A stretch of 15,790 nucleotides of DNA from an uncultured Oscillospiraceae bacterium (GTDB lineage Bacteria; Bacillota; Clostridia; Oscillospirales; Oscillospiraceae): assembly GCA_934630555.1 (NCBI GenBank), contig CAKTXB010000019.1, forward strand, positions 1 to 15,790. Reading direction: 5' to 3'. Both the position numbers and the translations under genes were made by a program. Below, one piece after another: positions 1 through 10,939 of this stretch (position 1 is the stretch's first letter; each line of letters starts with the position of its first letter). The notes under the pieces were generated by a model. The model had not been told where the DNA came from, made no database searches, and was given only the letters and a program-made list of their open reading frames with translations.

Positions 1-1443
<1,443 letters not shown>

Positions 1444-1462
1444 GCCCTGCCGCCGGTTCGAC

Positions 1463-1490
1463 AGGAAAATTCAGAGGCGAAATCTATAAT
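1463..1490 (+). promoter_or_regulatory. Candidate promoter for the spoIIA operon
   Basis: The short gap between valS and spoIIAA contains an AGGAAAA box (1463-1469), like the sigma-H -35 element, and a perfect TATAAT (1485-1490) 15 bases further on. In B. subtilis the spoIIA operon is read by sigma-H. A clear GAAT-type sigma-H -10 at the right spacing is absent, and no good sigma-A -35 lies 17 bases before TATAAT. I therefore infer a promoter in this gap from operon logic and these partial matches. The sigma factor is unresolved. Confidence 0.28.
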
Positions 1491-1524
1491 GGACACGCAT
1501 ACAGCCGTATGCGTGTCCATTTTT
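1489..1524 (+). terminator. Intrinsic terminator after valS
   Basis: A perfect 14-bp inverted repeat (1489-1502 with 1507-1520) closes a 4-base loop (AGCC) and runs straight into TTTTTC (1520-1525). It would end valS transcription. Its left arm overlaps the TATAAT at 1485-1490, and its right arm ends 10 bases before the spoIIAA ribosome binding site. Confidence 0.85.
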
Positions 1525-1542
1525 CGTCCGGGAGGAATACAT

Positions 1543-1872
1543 ATGAACCTGACAAGCTATTTGCAGGATAAACAGCTGACCATTGCGCTGTGCGGAGAGA
1601 TCGACCACCACAGCGCACGGGAGATCATGCGCGTGGTCGGGAACAAGATCGACCTGTATCTGCCGACGTGCTGCATTCTGGATTATCGCGCGGTGAACTT
1701 TATGGACTCCAGCGGTATTGCCGTGGTCATCTCCGCACTGCGGCGGATGCGGGAGATCGGGGGCAAGGTCATTTTGCGCGATGTGCCGGCACAGCCGATG
1801 AAGGTGCTGCGCGCGTCCGGAATGGAACAGATCGTGGCCATTGAAGAAAGGAGTCTGCAATATGAAAACTGA
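1543..1872 (+). CDS. spoIIAA: Anti-sigma F factor antagonist SpoIIAA
   Basis: This 109-residue STAS-domain protein matches the usual size of SpoIIAA. In spore-formers, unphosphorylated SpoIIAA binds SpoIIAB and frees sigma-F in the forespore. SpoIIAB inactivates it by phosphorylating one serine, and SpoIIE reactivates it. The key DSSG motif is visible at residues 55-58 (FMDSSGIAVV); the first serine, Ser56, aligns with the B. subtilis phosphorylation site. GEIDHH near residue 18 matches the GELDHH of the B. subtilis protein. I chose ATG 1543 because GGAGG at 1531-1535 lies 7 bases upstream; the frame extends further up only through the terminator hairpin. The 3' end overlaps spoIIAB by 11 bases, which implies translational coupling within the spoIIA operon. 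Other STAS anti-anti-sigma factors look similar, but the two following genes fix the identity. Confidence 0.95.
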   Translation: MNLTSYLQDKQLTIALCGEIDHHSAREIMRVVGNKIDLYLPTCCILDYRAVNFMDSSGIAVVISALRRMREIGGKVILRDVPAQPMKVLRASGMEQIVAIEERSLQYEN

Positions 1873-2302
1873 AAATATGTTGAGCATCGAGTTTCCCAGC
1901 CGGTCGGCAAACGAAGGGCTGGCACGCGCCGTGGTAGCGTGCTTTGCCGCACAGCTTGACCCGACGCTGGACGAGCTGGGCGACATTAAGACCGCTGTAT
2001 CGGAGGCGGTGACGAACTGCATCGTGCACGCCTATCGCGATACGATCGGTATGATCTCCATCCGCTGCCGCATTTTGCCGGACAGTGTGCTGGACATCGT
2101 GGTGAAGGACAAGGGGTGTGGGATCGCGGACGTGGCAAAGGCGCGCCAGCCGATGTTTACCACTGGCGGCGAGGACCGCAGCGGCATGGGCTTTACCATT
2201 ATGGAGAGCTTTATGACGAGCCTGCGCGTGACATCGAAGCCCGGCAAGGGCACGAGCGTGCATATGAAGCGCCGTATCATCCGCCGGGGTCAGCAGGATT
2301 GA
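1862..2302 (+). CDS. spoIIAB: Anti-sigma F factor / serine kinase SpoIIAB
   Basis: This 146-residue GHKL-fold protein is the same length as B. subtilis SpoIIAB. The family holds sigma-F inactive as an ATP-bound dimer and phosphorylates SpoIIAA. The N-box is SEAVTN, with the expected catalytic Glu48 and Mg-binding Asn52. The G1 box is DKGCGI (83-88), and the ATP-lid and G2 region includes TTGGEDRSGMGF (100-111). The C-terminal GKGTSVHMKR is the last strand of the fold. ATG 1862 is preferred because GAAAGGAG (1846-1853) sits 8 bases before it; an upstream TTG at 1841 has no such site. The start lies inside the 3' end of spoIIAA, and the stop overlaps the TTG start of sigF by 4 bases. The three products are therefore probably made in fixed ratio. 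Confidence 0.96.
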   Translation: MKTENMLSIEFPSRSANEGLARAVVACFAAQLDPTLDELGDIKTAVSEAVTNCIVHAYRDTIGMISIRCRILPDSVLDIVVKDKGCGIADVAKARQPMFTTGGEDRSGMGFTIMESFMTSLRVTSKPGKGTSVHMKRRIIRRGQQD

Positions 2303-3003
2303 GCGGCACGCTGGAGCAGCTGCTTGCACGGGCGCAGGCGGGCGACCGGGCGGCTGCGGAGCAGCTGGTGCAGGAAAATACAGGGCTTATCTGGTCGGTG
2401 GCGCGGCGGTATTTTGGGCGCGGCGTTGACCCGGACGATCTGTACCAGTTGGGCTGTGTGGGCTTTTTAAAGGCCGTGGCCGGGTTTGACGCGGCATATG
2501 GAACACAGTTTTCCACCTATGCCGTACCCAAAATCGCGGGGGAGATCCGGCGCTTTTTGCGGGACGACGGCACGGTAAAGGTCAGCCGGAGCCTGAAGGA
2601 GCGTGCTGCGGCCATCAAGCTGGCGCGGCAGCAGCTGACGGCGCAGCTGGGGCGTGAGCCGGGCATTTCGGAGCTGGCGGCACAGCTGGACCTGACACCG
2701 GAGGAGATCGCCACAGCCGAAACAGCCACGGCGGCAGCCGAGTCCATCCAGCGCAGCTATGGTGAAGAAGGCTTTACGCTGGAGGACGTGCTGTGCACCG
2801 ACGGCATGGAGGAGCGCATTGTGGAGCATTTGGCGCTGCACGAGGCGCTGAAAACGCTTTCGGGGCGGGAGCGGCTTGTCATTGACCTGCGTTATTTCCG
2901 CGGGCTGACACAGGAGAAGGTGGCGCAGCTCATCGGCGTGTCGCAGGTGCAGGTGAGCCGGATCGAAAAGAAAGCGCTGACGAATTTGAGAAATAATTTT
3001 TAG
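2299..3003 (+). CDS. sigF: RNA polymerase sporulation sigma factor SigF (TTG start)
   Basis: This is a sigma-70 family factor of about 234 residues, the forespore-specific sigma-F that SpoIIAB controls. Region 2 is clear: the core-binding segment DLYQLGCVGFLKAV, followed by GTQFSTYAVPKIAGEIRRFL and the DGTVKVSRSLKE linker. Region 3 covers QLGREPGISELAAQLDLTPEEI. The region 4 helix-turn-helix is LTQEKVAQLIGVSQVQVSRI, near the C-terminus. The frame is open back to 2116, but that stretch is out-of-frame spoIIAB. The only sensible start is TTG 2299, which overlaps the spoIIAB stop (TTGA). The ribosome binding site is weak (GGGG at 2286-2289), so translation probably depends on ribosomes finishing spoIIAB. 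No hairpin terminator follows. Sigma-G is closely similar, but the operon position supports sigma-F. Confidence 0.94.
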   Translation: MSGTLEQLLARAQAGDRAAAEQLVQENTGLIWSVARRYFGRGVDPDDLYQLGCVGFLKAVAGFDAAYGTQFSTYAVPKIAGEIRRFLRDDGTVKVSRSLKERAAAIKLARQQLTAQLGREPGISELAAQLDLTPEEIATAETATAAAESIQRSYGEEGFTLEDVLCTDGMEERIVEHLALHEALKTLSGRERLVIDLRYFRGLTQEKVAQLIGVSQVQVSRIEKKALTNLRNNF

Positions 3004-3006
3004 TCC

Positions 3007-3035
3007 TCGACAAAAAATGCGAAATGTATTAAAAT
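3007..3035 (+). promoter_or_regulatory. Sigma-A-type promoter for pcrA
   Basis: TCGACA (3007-3012) and TAAAAT (3030-3035) are separated by exactly 17 bases, each one or two changes from consensus. The stretch lies in the 61-base gap between sigF and pcrA. Transcription would begin near 3042, leaving a leader of about 23 bases with AGGGG (3055-3059) before the ATG. This would make pcrA expression independent of sporulation. Confidence 0.6.
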
Positions 3036-3064
3036 AGCTGCATTAAGACGGAACAGGGGATACT

Positions 3065-5491
3065 ATGGACAGCAGCTATGAACAGCGGTATCTTGCCGCA
3101 CGGCGGGCCGTGATCGCCAGCCGGTTTTCAAAACTGAACGATATGCAGCAAAAAGCGGTCCTGACAACGGAGGGGCCGCTGCTTTTGCTTGCCGGCGCGG
3201 GCAGCGGCAAAACGACGGTGCTCATCCACCGCATTGCCAACCTCATTGACTTTGGCTGCGCGTCGGATTCGGAGGAGATCCCGGACTATATAACGCAGGA
3301 CGACGTTGAATTTCTGGAAACGTATCTGCGCAGCCGCCGGGCGGAGGATATGCAGCGCGCGCACGCGCTGTGCGCTTTGCGGCCGGCCGCGCCGTGGAGC
3401 ATCATTGCCATCACGTTTACGAACAAAGCGGCGAACGAACTGAAGGCGCGCCTGCAGGCCATGCTGGGCGACGATGCGCTGGACGTGTGGGCCATGACGT
3501 TCCACTCGGCCTGCTGCCGTATTCTGCGGCGCGATATTGAGCGGCTGGGCGGCTACACGGGGCGGTTCACCATCTATGACACGAGCGACTCAGAGCGTGT
3601 GGTGAAGGACATCGTGCGCGACATGGGGCTGGATGAAAAAGCGTTTGCACCGCGCATGGTGCTCTCACTGATCGGGAAGGCCAAGGATAAGCGGCAGAGC
3701 CCGGAGCAGTTTGAAAAAACGGCGGCATTTTCCGGCGACTGGCGCATTGAGCGCACCGCGCAGATCTACGCGGAGTATCAGCGGCGGCTGCTGGAGGCGA
3801 ATGCGCTGGACTTTGACGATATTATTCTCAAGACTGTGGAGCTTTTGGAGCAGTTTGAGGATGTGCGCAGATCCTATCAGCGCAAGTTCCGCTATGTGCT
3901 CATTGACGAGTATCAGGACACGAACCTGCTGCAATATCAGCTTTCGTCGCTGCTGGCGGGCGGGTATGAGAATATCTGCGTGGTCGGCGACGACGACCAG
4001 TCTATCTACAAGTTCCGCGGCGCGACGATCGAAAACATTCTGTCGTTTGAAAAGCAGTACCGCGGCGCGCAGGTCATTCGTCTGGAGCAGAACTACCGTT
4101 CCACGCAGCGCATTCTGGACGCGGCCAACGCGGTCATTGCCAACAACAAGGGCCGCAAGGGCAAAAAGCTGTGGACGAAGAATCTGGGCGGCGATAAAAT
4201 ACGCGTGTACGAGGCGCTGAGCGAAGCGGACGAGGCAAGCTATGTGGCCAGCAGCATCATTGCGTCCTCACGCGGGCAGAATTTCCGCGACTACGCCGTT
4301 TTGTACCGCACGAACGCGCAGTCGAACGCGGTGGAATATGCGTTCAAACGCAGCGGCATTCCGTATCGCATCATCGGCGGCACGCGGTTCTTTGACCGTG
4401 CCGAGGTCAAGGATATGCTGGCGTATCTGTGCGTCATCAACAACCGTGCGGACGATTTGCGCCTGCGGCGCATTGTGAATAATCCGCCGCGCGGCATTGG
4501 CGCGAAAACGCTGGAAATGGCGGAACGGCAGGCGGAGGCGGCCGGGCTGCCGCTGTATGAGGTGCTGTCGCGGTCAAAGGACTATCCGAGTCTGGAGAAG
4601 GCCGGCGCCAAGCTGGCGGCGTTTACGAGCCTCATTGAGGAATGCGCCGCGCTGCTGGAAACGCTCAGTCTGCCGGATTTTTATGAAGAAGTCATGCTCC
4701 GCACAGGGTATGTTGCCATGCTGGAGGCGAAGGACGATGTGGAGTCGCGCACACGCGCGGAGAACGTGCGGGAACTGAAATCCAGCATCGTGCAGTATGC
4801 CGAAAACACGGAAGTACCCACGCTGGCGGGCTTTTTGGAGGAGATCGCGCTCTACACGGACATTGAGCAGTATGACGCGGACGCGGACGCGGTGGTCATG
4901 ATGACCATGCACAGCGCGAAGGGGCTGGAATTTGAACACGTGTTCCTGGTGGGCATGGAGGAAGGCCTGTTCCCGGGATCGCGCTGTCTGGGCGACCCGG
5001 ACGAACTGGAAGAAGAACGGCGGCTCTGCTATGTGGCCATCACGCGGGCGAAAAAGACGCTGTGTTTGAGCCACGCGCGGCAGAGAATGCTCTACGGCCG
5101 CACCAGCGTGAATCTGCCGTCGCGATTTTTGGACGAGCTTCCGGCAGAATGTGTGGAGCGCAAGAGCGCGGCCGGTCTGCCAGACCGCCGCAGCACCGGC
5201 TCATATGAGCGCCCGCGGCCGTCGCTGTATGGTGAGGAGGCACGCTACGTGGATCCGCAGCGGCCTGTGCGCGCCGCACGCGACTATTCGGTGCTGACGG
5301 GCAGCCGGAAAAAAACGGCGAATGTGACGTTTGCCAAGGGCGACATGGTGCAGCACAAGGCGTTTGGACGCGGGATGGTGCTCACGGTGCTGCCTATGGG
5401 CGGCGACGCGCTGTTGGAGATCGCGTTTGACGGTGTGGGAACAAAGCGCCTGATGGCGAACACGGCCAGCGCGCACATGACAAAGCTATAA
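3065..5491 (+). CDS. pcrA: ATP-dependent 3'-5' DNA helicase PcrA (UvrD family)
   Basis: This 808-residue SF1A helicase acts in nucleotide-excision repair, replication restart and removal of RNA polymerase or recombinase from DNA. All motifs are present. The Q motif is around LNDMQQKA (24-31) and Walker A is AGAGSGKT (43-50). Motif Ia is ITFTNKAA, motif II is LIDEYQDT (279-286), and motif III is GDDDQSIYKFRGA (308-320). Motif IV is LEQNYRST, motif V is MTMHSAKGLEFEHVFLVGME, and motif VI is YVAITRAKK. The last ~55 residues (KGDMVQHKAFGRG...) form the Tudor-like domain that contacts RNA polymerase in PcrA and UvrD. The protein is longer than B. subtilis PcrA (739). Most of the excess is an acidic insert of about 40 residues between motifs I and Ia (residues ~62-110). 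ATG 3065 follows AGGGG with 5-base spacing. pcrA-ligA linkage is common in Firmicutes; here yunB lies between them. Confidence 0.96.
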   Translation: MDSSYEQRYLAARRAVIASRFSKLNDMQQKAVLTTEGPLLLLAGAGSGKTTVLIHRIANLIDFGCASDSEEIPDYITQDDVEFLETYLRSRRAEDMQRAHALCALRPAAPWSIIAITFTNKAANELKARLQAMLGDDALDVWAMTFHSACCRILRRDIERLGGYTGRFTIYDTSDSERVVKDIVRDMGLDEKAFAPRMVLSLIGKAKDKRQSPEQFEKTAAFSGDWRIERTAQIYAEYQRRLLEANALDFDDIILKTVELLEQFEDVRRSYQRKFRYVLIDEYQDTNLLQYQLSSLLAGGYENICVVGDDDQSIYKFRGATIENILSFEKQYRGAQVIRLEQNYRSTQRILDAANAVIANNKGRKGKKLWTKNLGGDKIRVYEALSEADEASYVASSIIASSRGQNFRDYAVLYRTNAQSNAVEYAFKRSGIPYRIIGGTRFFDRAEVKDMLAYLCVINNRADDLRLRRIVNNPPRGIGAKTLEMAERQAEAAGLPLYEVLSRSKDYPSLEKAGAKLAAFTSLIEECAALLETLSLPDFYEEVMLRTGYVAMLEAKDDVESRTRAENVRELKSSIVQYAENTEVPTLAGFLEEIALYTDIEQYDADADAVVMMTMHSAKGLEFEHVFLVGMEEGLFPGSRCLGDPDELEEERRLCYVAITRAKKTLCLSHARQRMLYGRTSVNLPSRFLDELPAECVERKSAAGLPDRRSTGSYERPRPSLYGEEARYVDPQRPVRAARDYSVLTGSRKKTANVTFAKGDMVQHKAFGRGMVLTVLPMGGDALLEIAFDGVGTKRLMANTASAHMTKL

Positions 5492-5518
5492 TTTGCAGCC
5501 GCGCCCCCGCATACAATA
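5487..5518 (+). promoter_or_regulatory. Candidate mother-cell (sigma-E/sigma-K type) promoter of yunB
   Basis: CATACAAT at 5510-5517 is a full match to the B. subtilis sigma-E -10 consensus (CATACAMT). With the next base it also fits sigma-K (CATAnnnTA). Upstream, TATAATT (5487-5493) is a partial sigma-E -35 match at 16-base spacing, slightly long, and it overlaps the pcrA stop codon. The transcript would start near 5524, just before or within the GGGGAGG site. The very short leader is the main reason for caution. Confidence 0.42.
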
Positions 5519-5536
5519 GGGCGGGGAGGTGGCGGC

Positions 5537-8821
<3,285 letters not shown>

Positions 8822-8822
<1 letters not shown>

Positions 8823-8860
8823 AAAAAACACGGACGGTCTGTACGCCGTCCGTGTTTTTT
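8822..8860 (+). terminator. Strong intrinsic terminator after the ligA/MBL genes
   Basis: A 10-bp GC-rich stem (8828-8837 with 8846-8855) closes an 8-base loop and is flanked by seven A before and six T after (8855-8860). The A and T tracts extend the stem and make it work in both directions. It begins at the MBL gene stop codon and separates this operon from the cotJ genes. Confidence 0.9.
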
Positions 8861-8861
8861 A

Positions 8862-8890
8862 CACCCTTCGACAGGCTGCTGCATACAGTG
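8862..8890 (+). promoter_or_regulatory. Candidate mother-cell promoter of the cotJ operon
   Basis: CATACAGT (8882-8889) differs by one base from the sigma-E -10 consensus. With CACC (8862-8865) 16 bases upstream it also resembles a sigma-K promoter. No convincing sigma-E -35 is visible. B. subtilis cotJ is a mother-cell (sigma-E) operon. The predicted start, near 8896, coincides with a small hairpin. Call based on one good element plus context. Confidence 0.38.
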
Positions 8891-8895
8891 TGAAT

Positions 8896-8911
8896 GGGCA
8901 GCATCCTGCCC
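8896..8911 (+). other. Small GC hairpin in the cotJ leader
   Basis: GGGCAG (8896-8901), loop CATC, CTGCCC (8906-8911) form a perfect 6-bp stem. There is no T run after it, so it is not a terminator. If transcription starts near 8896 it would cap the 5' end of the mRNA and could stabilise it (inference). Confidence 0.4.
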
Positions 8912-8939
8912 GCTATATCATTCGGAGGGAGTTTTATAT

Positions 8940-9440
8940 TTGAATTCATGTACGCAAAGGGCGCAGCAGCGCGCGGCCACGCAGCCGGACGCGGCACAGA
9001 CGCCGGATACGCCTTACATCTGCGCCGACCACGACGGCAAGCTGCCGAATTGTGCACCGCTGGCAGTTCCGTTCGTGCCGTTCCAGCAGACCGGCGCGAA
9101 CAAATATGCGCTGGACTACGCACTGGCGCGCGGCACGCTGTTTGAGGGGCTGGATCTGCCGTATCTTGGAATGCAGAACGGGCCGTTTGCCAACATGACG
9201 GCTCTGGAGCAGATCCAGGCACTGGGGTTCGCGCTCAACGAGCTGGGGCTGTATCTGGACACACATGCAAACGACACCGAAGCCGTGACGCTTTATAACC
9301 AGTACGCGGAGCTGTATGAAGAAGCGGTGCAGCAGTATCAGCAGGCCGGAAATGATCTGGTGCAGCTGACGAGCGCGGCGTCCGGCAGCTATCAGTGGCT
9401 GCGCGGCCCGTGGCCGTGGGATATGCGGGAGGAGGGCTGA
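8940..9440 (+). CDS. cotJA-cotJB: Fused spore coat protein CotJA-CotJB
   Basis: This single 166-residue reading frame carries two proteins that are normally separate. Residues ~38-78 are CotJA-like (CAPLAVPFVPFQQ, ARGTLFEGLDLPYLG). Residues ~86-166 are CotJB-like, with MTALEQIQALGFALNELGLY, LDTHANDTEAVTLYNQY and the C-terminal GPWPWD typical of CotJB. The two parts join through MQNGPFAN without a stop or frame change. An in-frame ATG at 9195, where CotJB would normally start, has no ribosome binding site. CotJ proteins are spore coat components made in the mother cell. The chosen start is TTG 8940 with GGAGGGAG (8924-8931) 8 bases upstream; no in-frame ATG lies near that site. The N-terminal ~25 residues are Gln/Ala/Thr-rich and probably disordered. 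cotJC follows after 3 bases. Confidence 0.88.
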   Translation: MNSCTQRAQQRAATQPDAAQTPDTPYICADHDGKLPNCAPLAVPFVPFQQTGANKYALDYALARGTLFEGLDLPYLGMQNGPFANMTALEQIQALGFALNELGLYLDTHANDTEAVTLYNQYAELYEEAVQQYQQAGNDLVQLTSAASGSYQWLRGPWPWDMREEG

Positions 9441-9443
9441 GTT

Positions 9444-10043
9444 ATGTTTGTGTATGAAAAGCGGCTGCAATATCCAATCCAGATCAGAAATACGAACCCG
9501 CGGCTGGCTTCGCTGATCATTTCGCAGTATGGCGGTCCCGACGGGGAACTTGGTGCATCGCTGCGCTATCTCAGCCAGCGCTATGCTATGCCGTATCCAG
9601 AACTGAAGGGGCTTTTAACGGACATCGGCGTGGAGGAATTGGGGCATTTGGAGATGGTGGGCACGATCGTGCACCAGCTGACGCGCAGCTTGACGGATGA
9701 CCAGATCCGGCAGGCAGGTTTTGACGCGTACTTTGTAGACCATACAGCGGGCGTTTATCCCACAGCGGCGCCCGGTTTCCCGTGGTCGGCGGCGAGTATC
9801 GGCGTCAAGGGCGACCCCATCTGCGATCTTACGGAGGACCTTGCAGCAGAGCAGAAAGCGCGCGTGACGTATGACAATATTCTGCGGCTTTCGGATGATG
9901 CGGATGTGAATGACGTCATCAGGTTCCTGCGGGAACGCGAGATCGTCCACTTCCAGCGCTTTGGTGAGGCCCTGGAGCTGCTGCGGCAGAAGTTGGATGA
10001 GAAGAACGTCTACTACATGAATCCGGCGCTGGTGCGGCCGTAA
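9444..10043 (+). CDS. cotJC: Spore coat protein CotJC, manganese-catalase family
   Basis: This 199-residue ferritin-like four-helix protein begins with the CotJC pattern MFVYEKRLQYPI. The dimanganese ligands known from Lactobacillus plantarum Mn-catalase (Glu35, Glu66, His69, Glu148, His181) appear to have counterparts. They are Glu35 (DGELGAS), Glu65 and His68 (VEELGHLEMV), Glu136 (AAEQKAR) and His169 (REIVHFQRF). The protein could thus retain hydrogen-peroxide-destroying activity within the spore coat (inference). Two ligand spacings match exactly (3 and 33 residues). The middle loop is about 11 residues shorter. ATG 9444 follows GGAGGAGGG, and the gene starts 3 bases after the CotJA-CotJB stop, so the two are one operon. 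No clear terminator follows before the tRNA promoter. Confidence 0.95.
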   Translation: MFVYEKRLQYPIQIRNTNPRLASLIISQYGGPDGELGASLRYLSQRYAMPYPELKGLLTDIGVEELGHLEMVGTIVHQLTRSLTDDQIRQAGFDAYFVDHTAGVYPTAAPGFPWSAASIGVKGDPICDLTEDLAAEQKARVTYDNILRLSDDADVNDVIRFLREREIVHFQRFGEALELLRQKLDEKNVYYMNPALVRP

Positions 10044-10073
10044 ATATTCTTGTAAAAAACGATCAGATTTTGC

Positions 10074-10102
10074 TTGACATTTCTGCCCGCGCGTGCTACT
10101 AT
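10074..10102 (+). promoter_or_regulatory. Sigma-A promoter of the tRNA-Leu gene
   Basis: A consensus TTGACA (10074-10079) and TACTAT (10097-10102) are separated by 17 bases. The start point would be near 10109, about 20 bases before the mature tRNA. It is one of the two best sigma-A promoters in the window and gives the tRNA its own transcription unit. Confidence 0.85.
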
Positions 10103-10128
10103 ATTTCAGCAGTCGCAAGACAGTGCAT

Positions 10129-10216
10129 GCGCGAGTGGTGGAATTGGCAGACTCGCTAGATTCAGGTTCTAGTGTCCACTCCGGACGTGCGGGTTCAAGT
10201 CCCGCCTCGCGCACCA
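10129..10216 (+). tRNA. tRNA-Leu, anticodon CAG
   Basis: The 88-base gene folds as a class II tRNA. The acceptor stem GCGCGAG (10129-10135) pairs with CTCGCGC before discriminator A and an encoded CCA (10214-10216). The anticodon stem CTAGA/TCTAG encloses the loop TTCAGGT, giving anticodon CAG, which reads leucine codon CUG. The D-arm contains TGG and GGCAGA typical of tRNA-Leu. The long variable arm (around TGTCC...GGACG) and the T arm GCGGG-TTCAAGT-CCCGC are intact. CUG is a very common codon in the neighbouring genes, as expected for a GC-rich genome. It has its own promoter and terminator. Confidence 0.97.
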
Positions 10217-10217
10217 G

Positions 10218-10263
10218 GAACAGGAAAGCCCGCAATCGTCGAGATTGCGGGCTTTGTTCTTTT
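10218..10263 (+). terminator. Intrinsic terminator after tRNA-Leu
   Basis: A perfect 13-bp stem (10225-10237 with 10243-10255) has the loop GTCGA and is followed by GTTCTTTT (10256-10263). The outer GAAC (10218-10221) can pair with GTTC (10256-10259). It starts 2 bases after the tRNA CCA end. Confidence 0.93.
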
Positions 10264-10521
10264 GCGCGTCTGCGAGATCGTATTCATGCACAGGAAGTCG
10301 TGGGATCAGGACCGGAAGGGCACGGGTGGATTTTGGCATTATATTTGTCTCTTTATAAACAATTTTATTGTTTTCGGCAAGAACTACGGCGAGCGAATTT
10401 TTGCCTTGAGTAGATGGCACAAAAATCACTGCTCCGAATTGTGCAGAATGATGAATGCACTTTAATTTAACGGCTGATTTTGGCAGAAGTGAACAAATGT
10501 GATTTTTTGCAGAAAAAAGGC
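10264..10521 (+). other. Non-coding AT-rich stretch, no gene seen
   Basis: No reading frame here has a ribosome binding site or recognisable protein; frames that enter it from the left are translated tRNA and terminator. Base composition is clearly more AT-rich than the flanking genes. The only local structure is a 7-bp AT-rich hairpin at 10357-10373 followed by T, at best a weak back-up terminator, and a 5-bp repeat GTGCA/TGCAC at 10441-10460. I see nothing else. Confidence 0.6.
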
Positions 10522-10549
10522 TTGATTTTTGCTGTGGGCATGTTATAAT
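10522..10549 (+). promoter_or_regulatory. Sigma-A promoter of the riboswitch/ABC transporter operon
   Basis: TTGATT (10522-10527) and a perfect TATAAT (10544-10549) are 16 bases apart, and a TGn extension (10541-10543) precedes the -10. Transcription would start near 10556, about 26 bases before the riboswitch and 417 bases before the first start codon. This long leader is itself a sign of RNA-level control. Confidence 0.85.
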
Positions 10550-10581
10550 CGGGGCAATTAAATAAAGCAGTCAAACAAAAA

Positions 10582-10748
10582 GATATAGAGGCGCGAAAAC
10601 GATGAGTACCCGCTGGAGATCCTCAAAGGTCACGGAAGGCAGGGGAAAGGCAATTTCGCCGAAATGAGCCTGTGTTTGAGCACATGTTTGTTGGATACGG
10701 AAAGAATATTTCCGTAGCTGTCGCAAAACCTTTGCGGAGTGCTATATT
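10582..10748 (+). promoter_or_regulatory. Lysine riboswitch (L-box) aptamer
   Basis: The segment matches the lysine-sensing aptamer in sequence and fold, by comparison with the remembered B. subtilis lysC leader. Conserved blocks in order: AGATATAGAGGCGCGAA (10581-10597; lysC has AGATAGAGGTGCGAA), GAGTA (10604-10608), GGGGAAAGG (10642-10650) and CGCCGAA (10657-10663). Stems: P1 pairs 10582-10588 with 10742-10748. P2 pairs GGCG (10590-10593) with CGCC (10657-10660). One hairpin is TACGGAAA/TTTCCGTA (10696-10703 with 10709-10716), and another is CGCAAA/TTTGCG (10722-10727 with 10731-10736), followed by GGAGTGCTAT. In the family, lysine binding closes P1 and turns the downstream gene off. The terminator at 10790 fits this. 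It implies that the downstream importer carries lysine or a relative. The junction details of P3 I could not draw with certainty. Confidence 0.9.
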
Positions 10749-10789
10749 CGATTTTGTCTTGCAATGGCAATTCTAGATAAAGTCCATTC

Positions 10790-10827
10790 AAACGGTCGAA
10801 GCACTTTGCTTTGACCGTTTTATTTAT
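10790..10827 (+). terminator. Riboswitch-controlled intrinsic terminator (expression platform)
   Basis: A 14-bp stem with one G-T wobble (10790-10803 with 10807-10820) has a 3-base loop and a TTTTATTTAT tail (10818-10827). It lies 41 bases after the aptamer and 145 bases before the first gene, which is the position expected of a lysine-dependent attenuator. The competing antiterminator is not clear. A weak candidate is AATGG (10763-10767) with CCATT (10784-10788), which touches the base of the terminator. Confidence 0.88.
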
Positions 10828-10830
10828 GTC

Positions 10831-10939
10831 GGCAAAACCGAATTGGATTTGCCTGAAAAGAATGGGCGATGTTGCGTACATTTCTATTGTTGACAGCTGG
10901 TTGCCCATCAGAAAAATGACAGGCTGTTTGAGGCCTGCC
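10831..10939 (+). other. Structured distal leader downstream of the attenuator
   Basis: After the terminator, the remaining ~130 bases of leader hold three further inverted repeats. GGCAAA (10831-10836) pairs with TTTGCC (10848-10853). ATGGGC (10862-10867) pairs with GCCCAT (10903-10908). An 8-bp stem with one mismatch (10918-10924 region with 10933-10939) encloses an 8-base loop. None has a T run, so they are not terminators. A TTGACA at 10890-10895 lacks a good -10 (AAAAAT at 10913), so a second promoter is possible but weak. Function unknown. Confidence 0.4.

Noticed and set aside
1489..1542. Upstream ATG 1489 as the spoIIAA start
   Set aside because: It would place 18 extra residues from the terminator hairpin on the protein. 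ATG 1543 has a good ribosome binding site and gives the family length.
10093..10465. Open frames across the tRNA-Leu and its terminator
   Set aside because: Their translations are the familiar false peptides of tRNA genes, and the DNA folds perfectly as a tRNA. No start site with a ribosome binding site is present.
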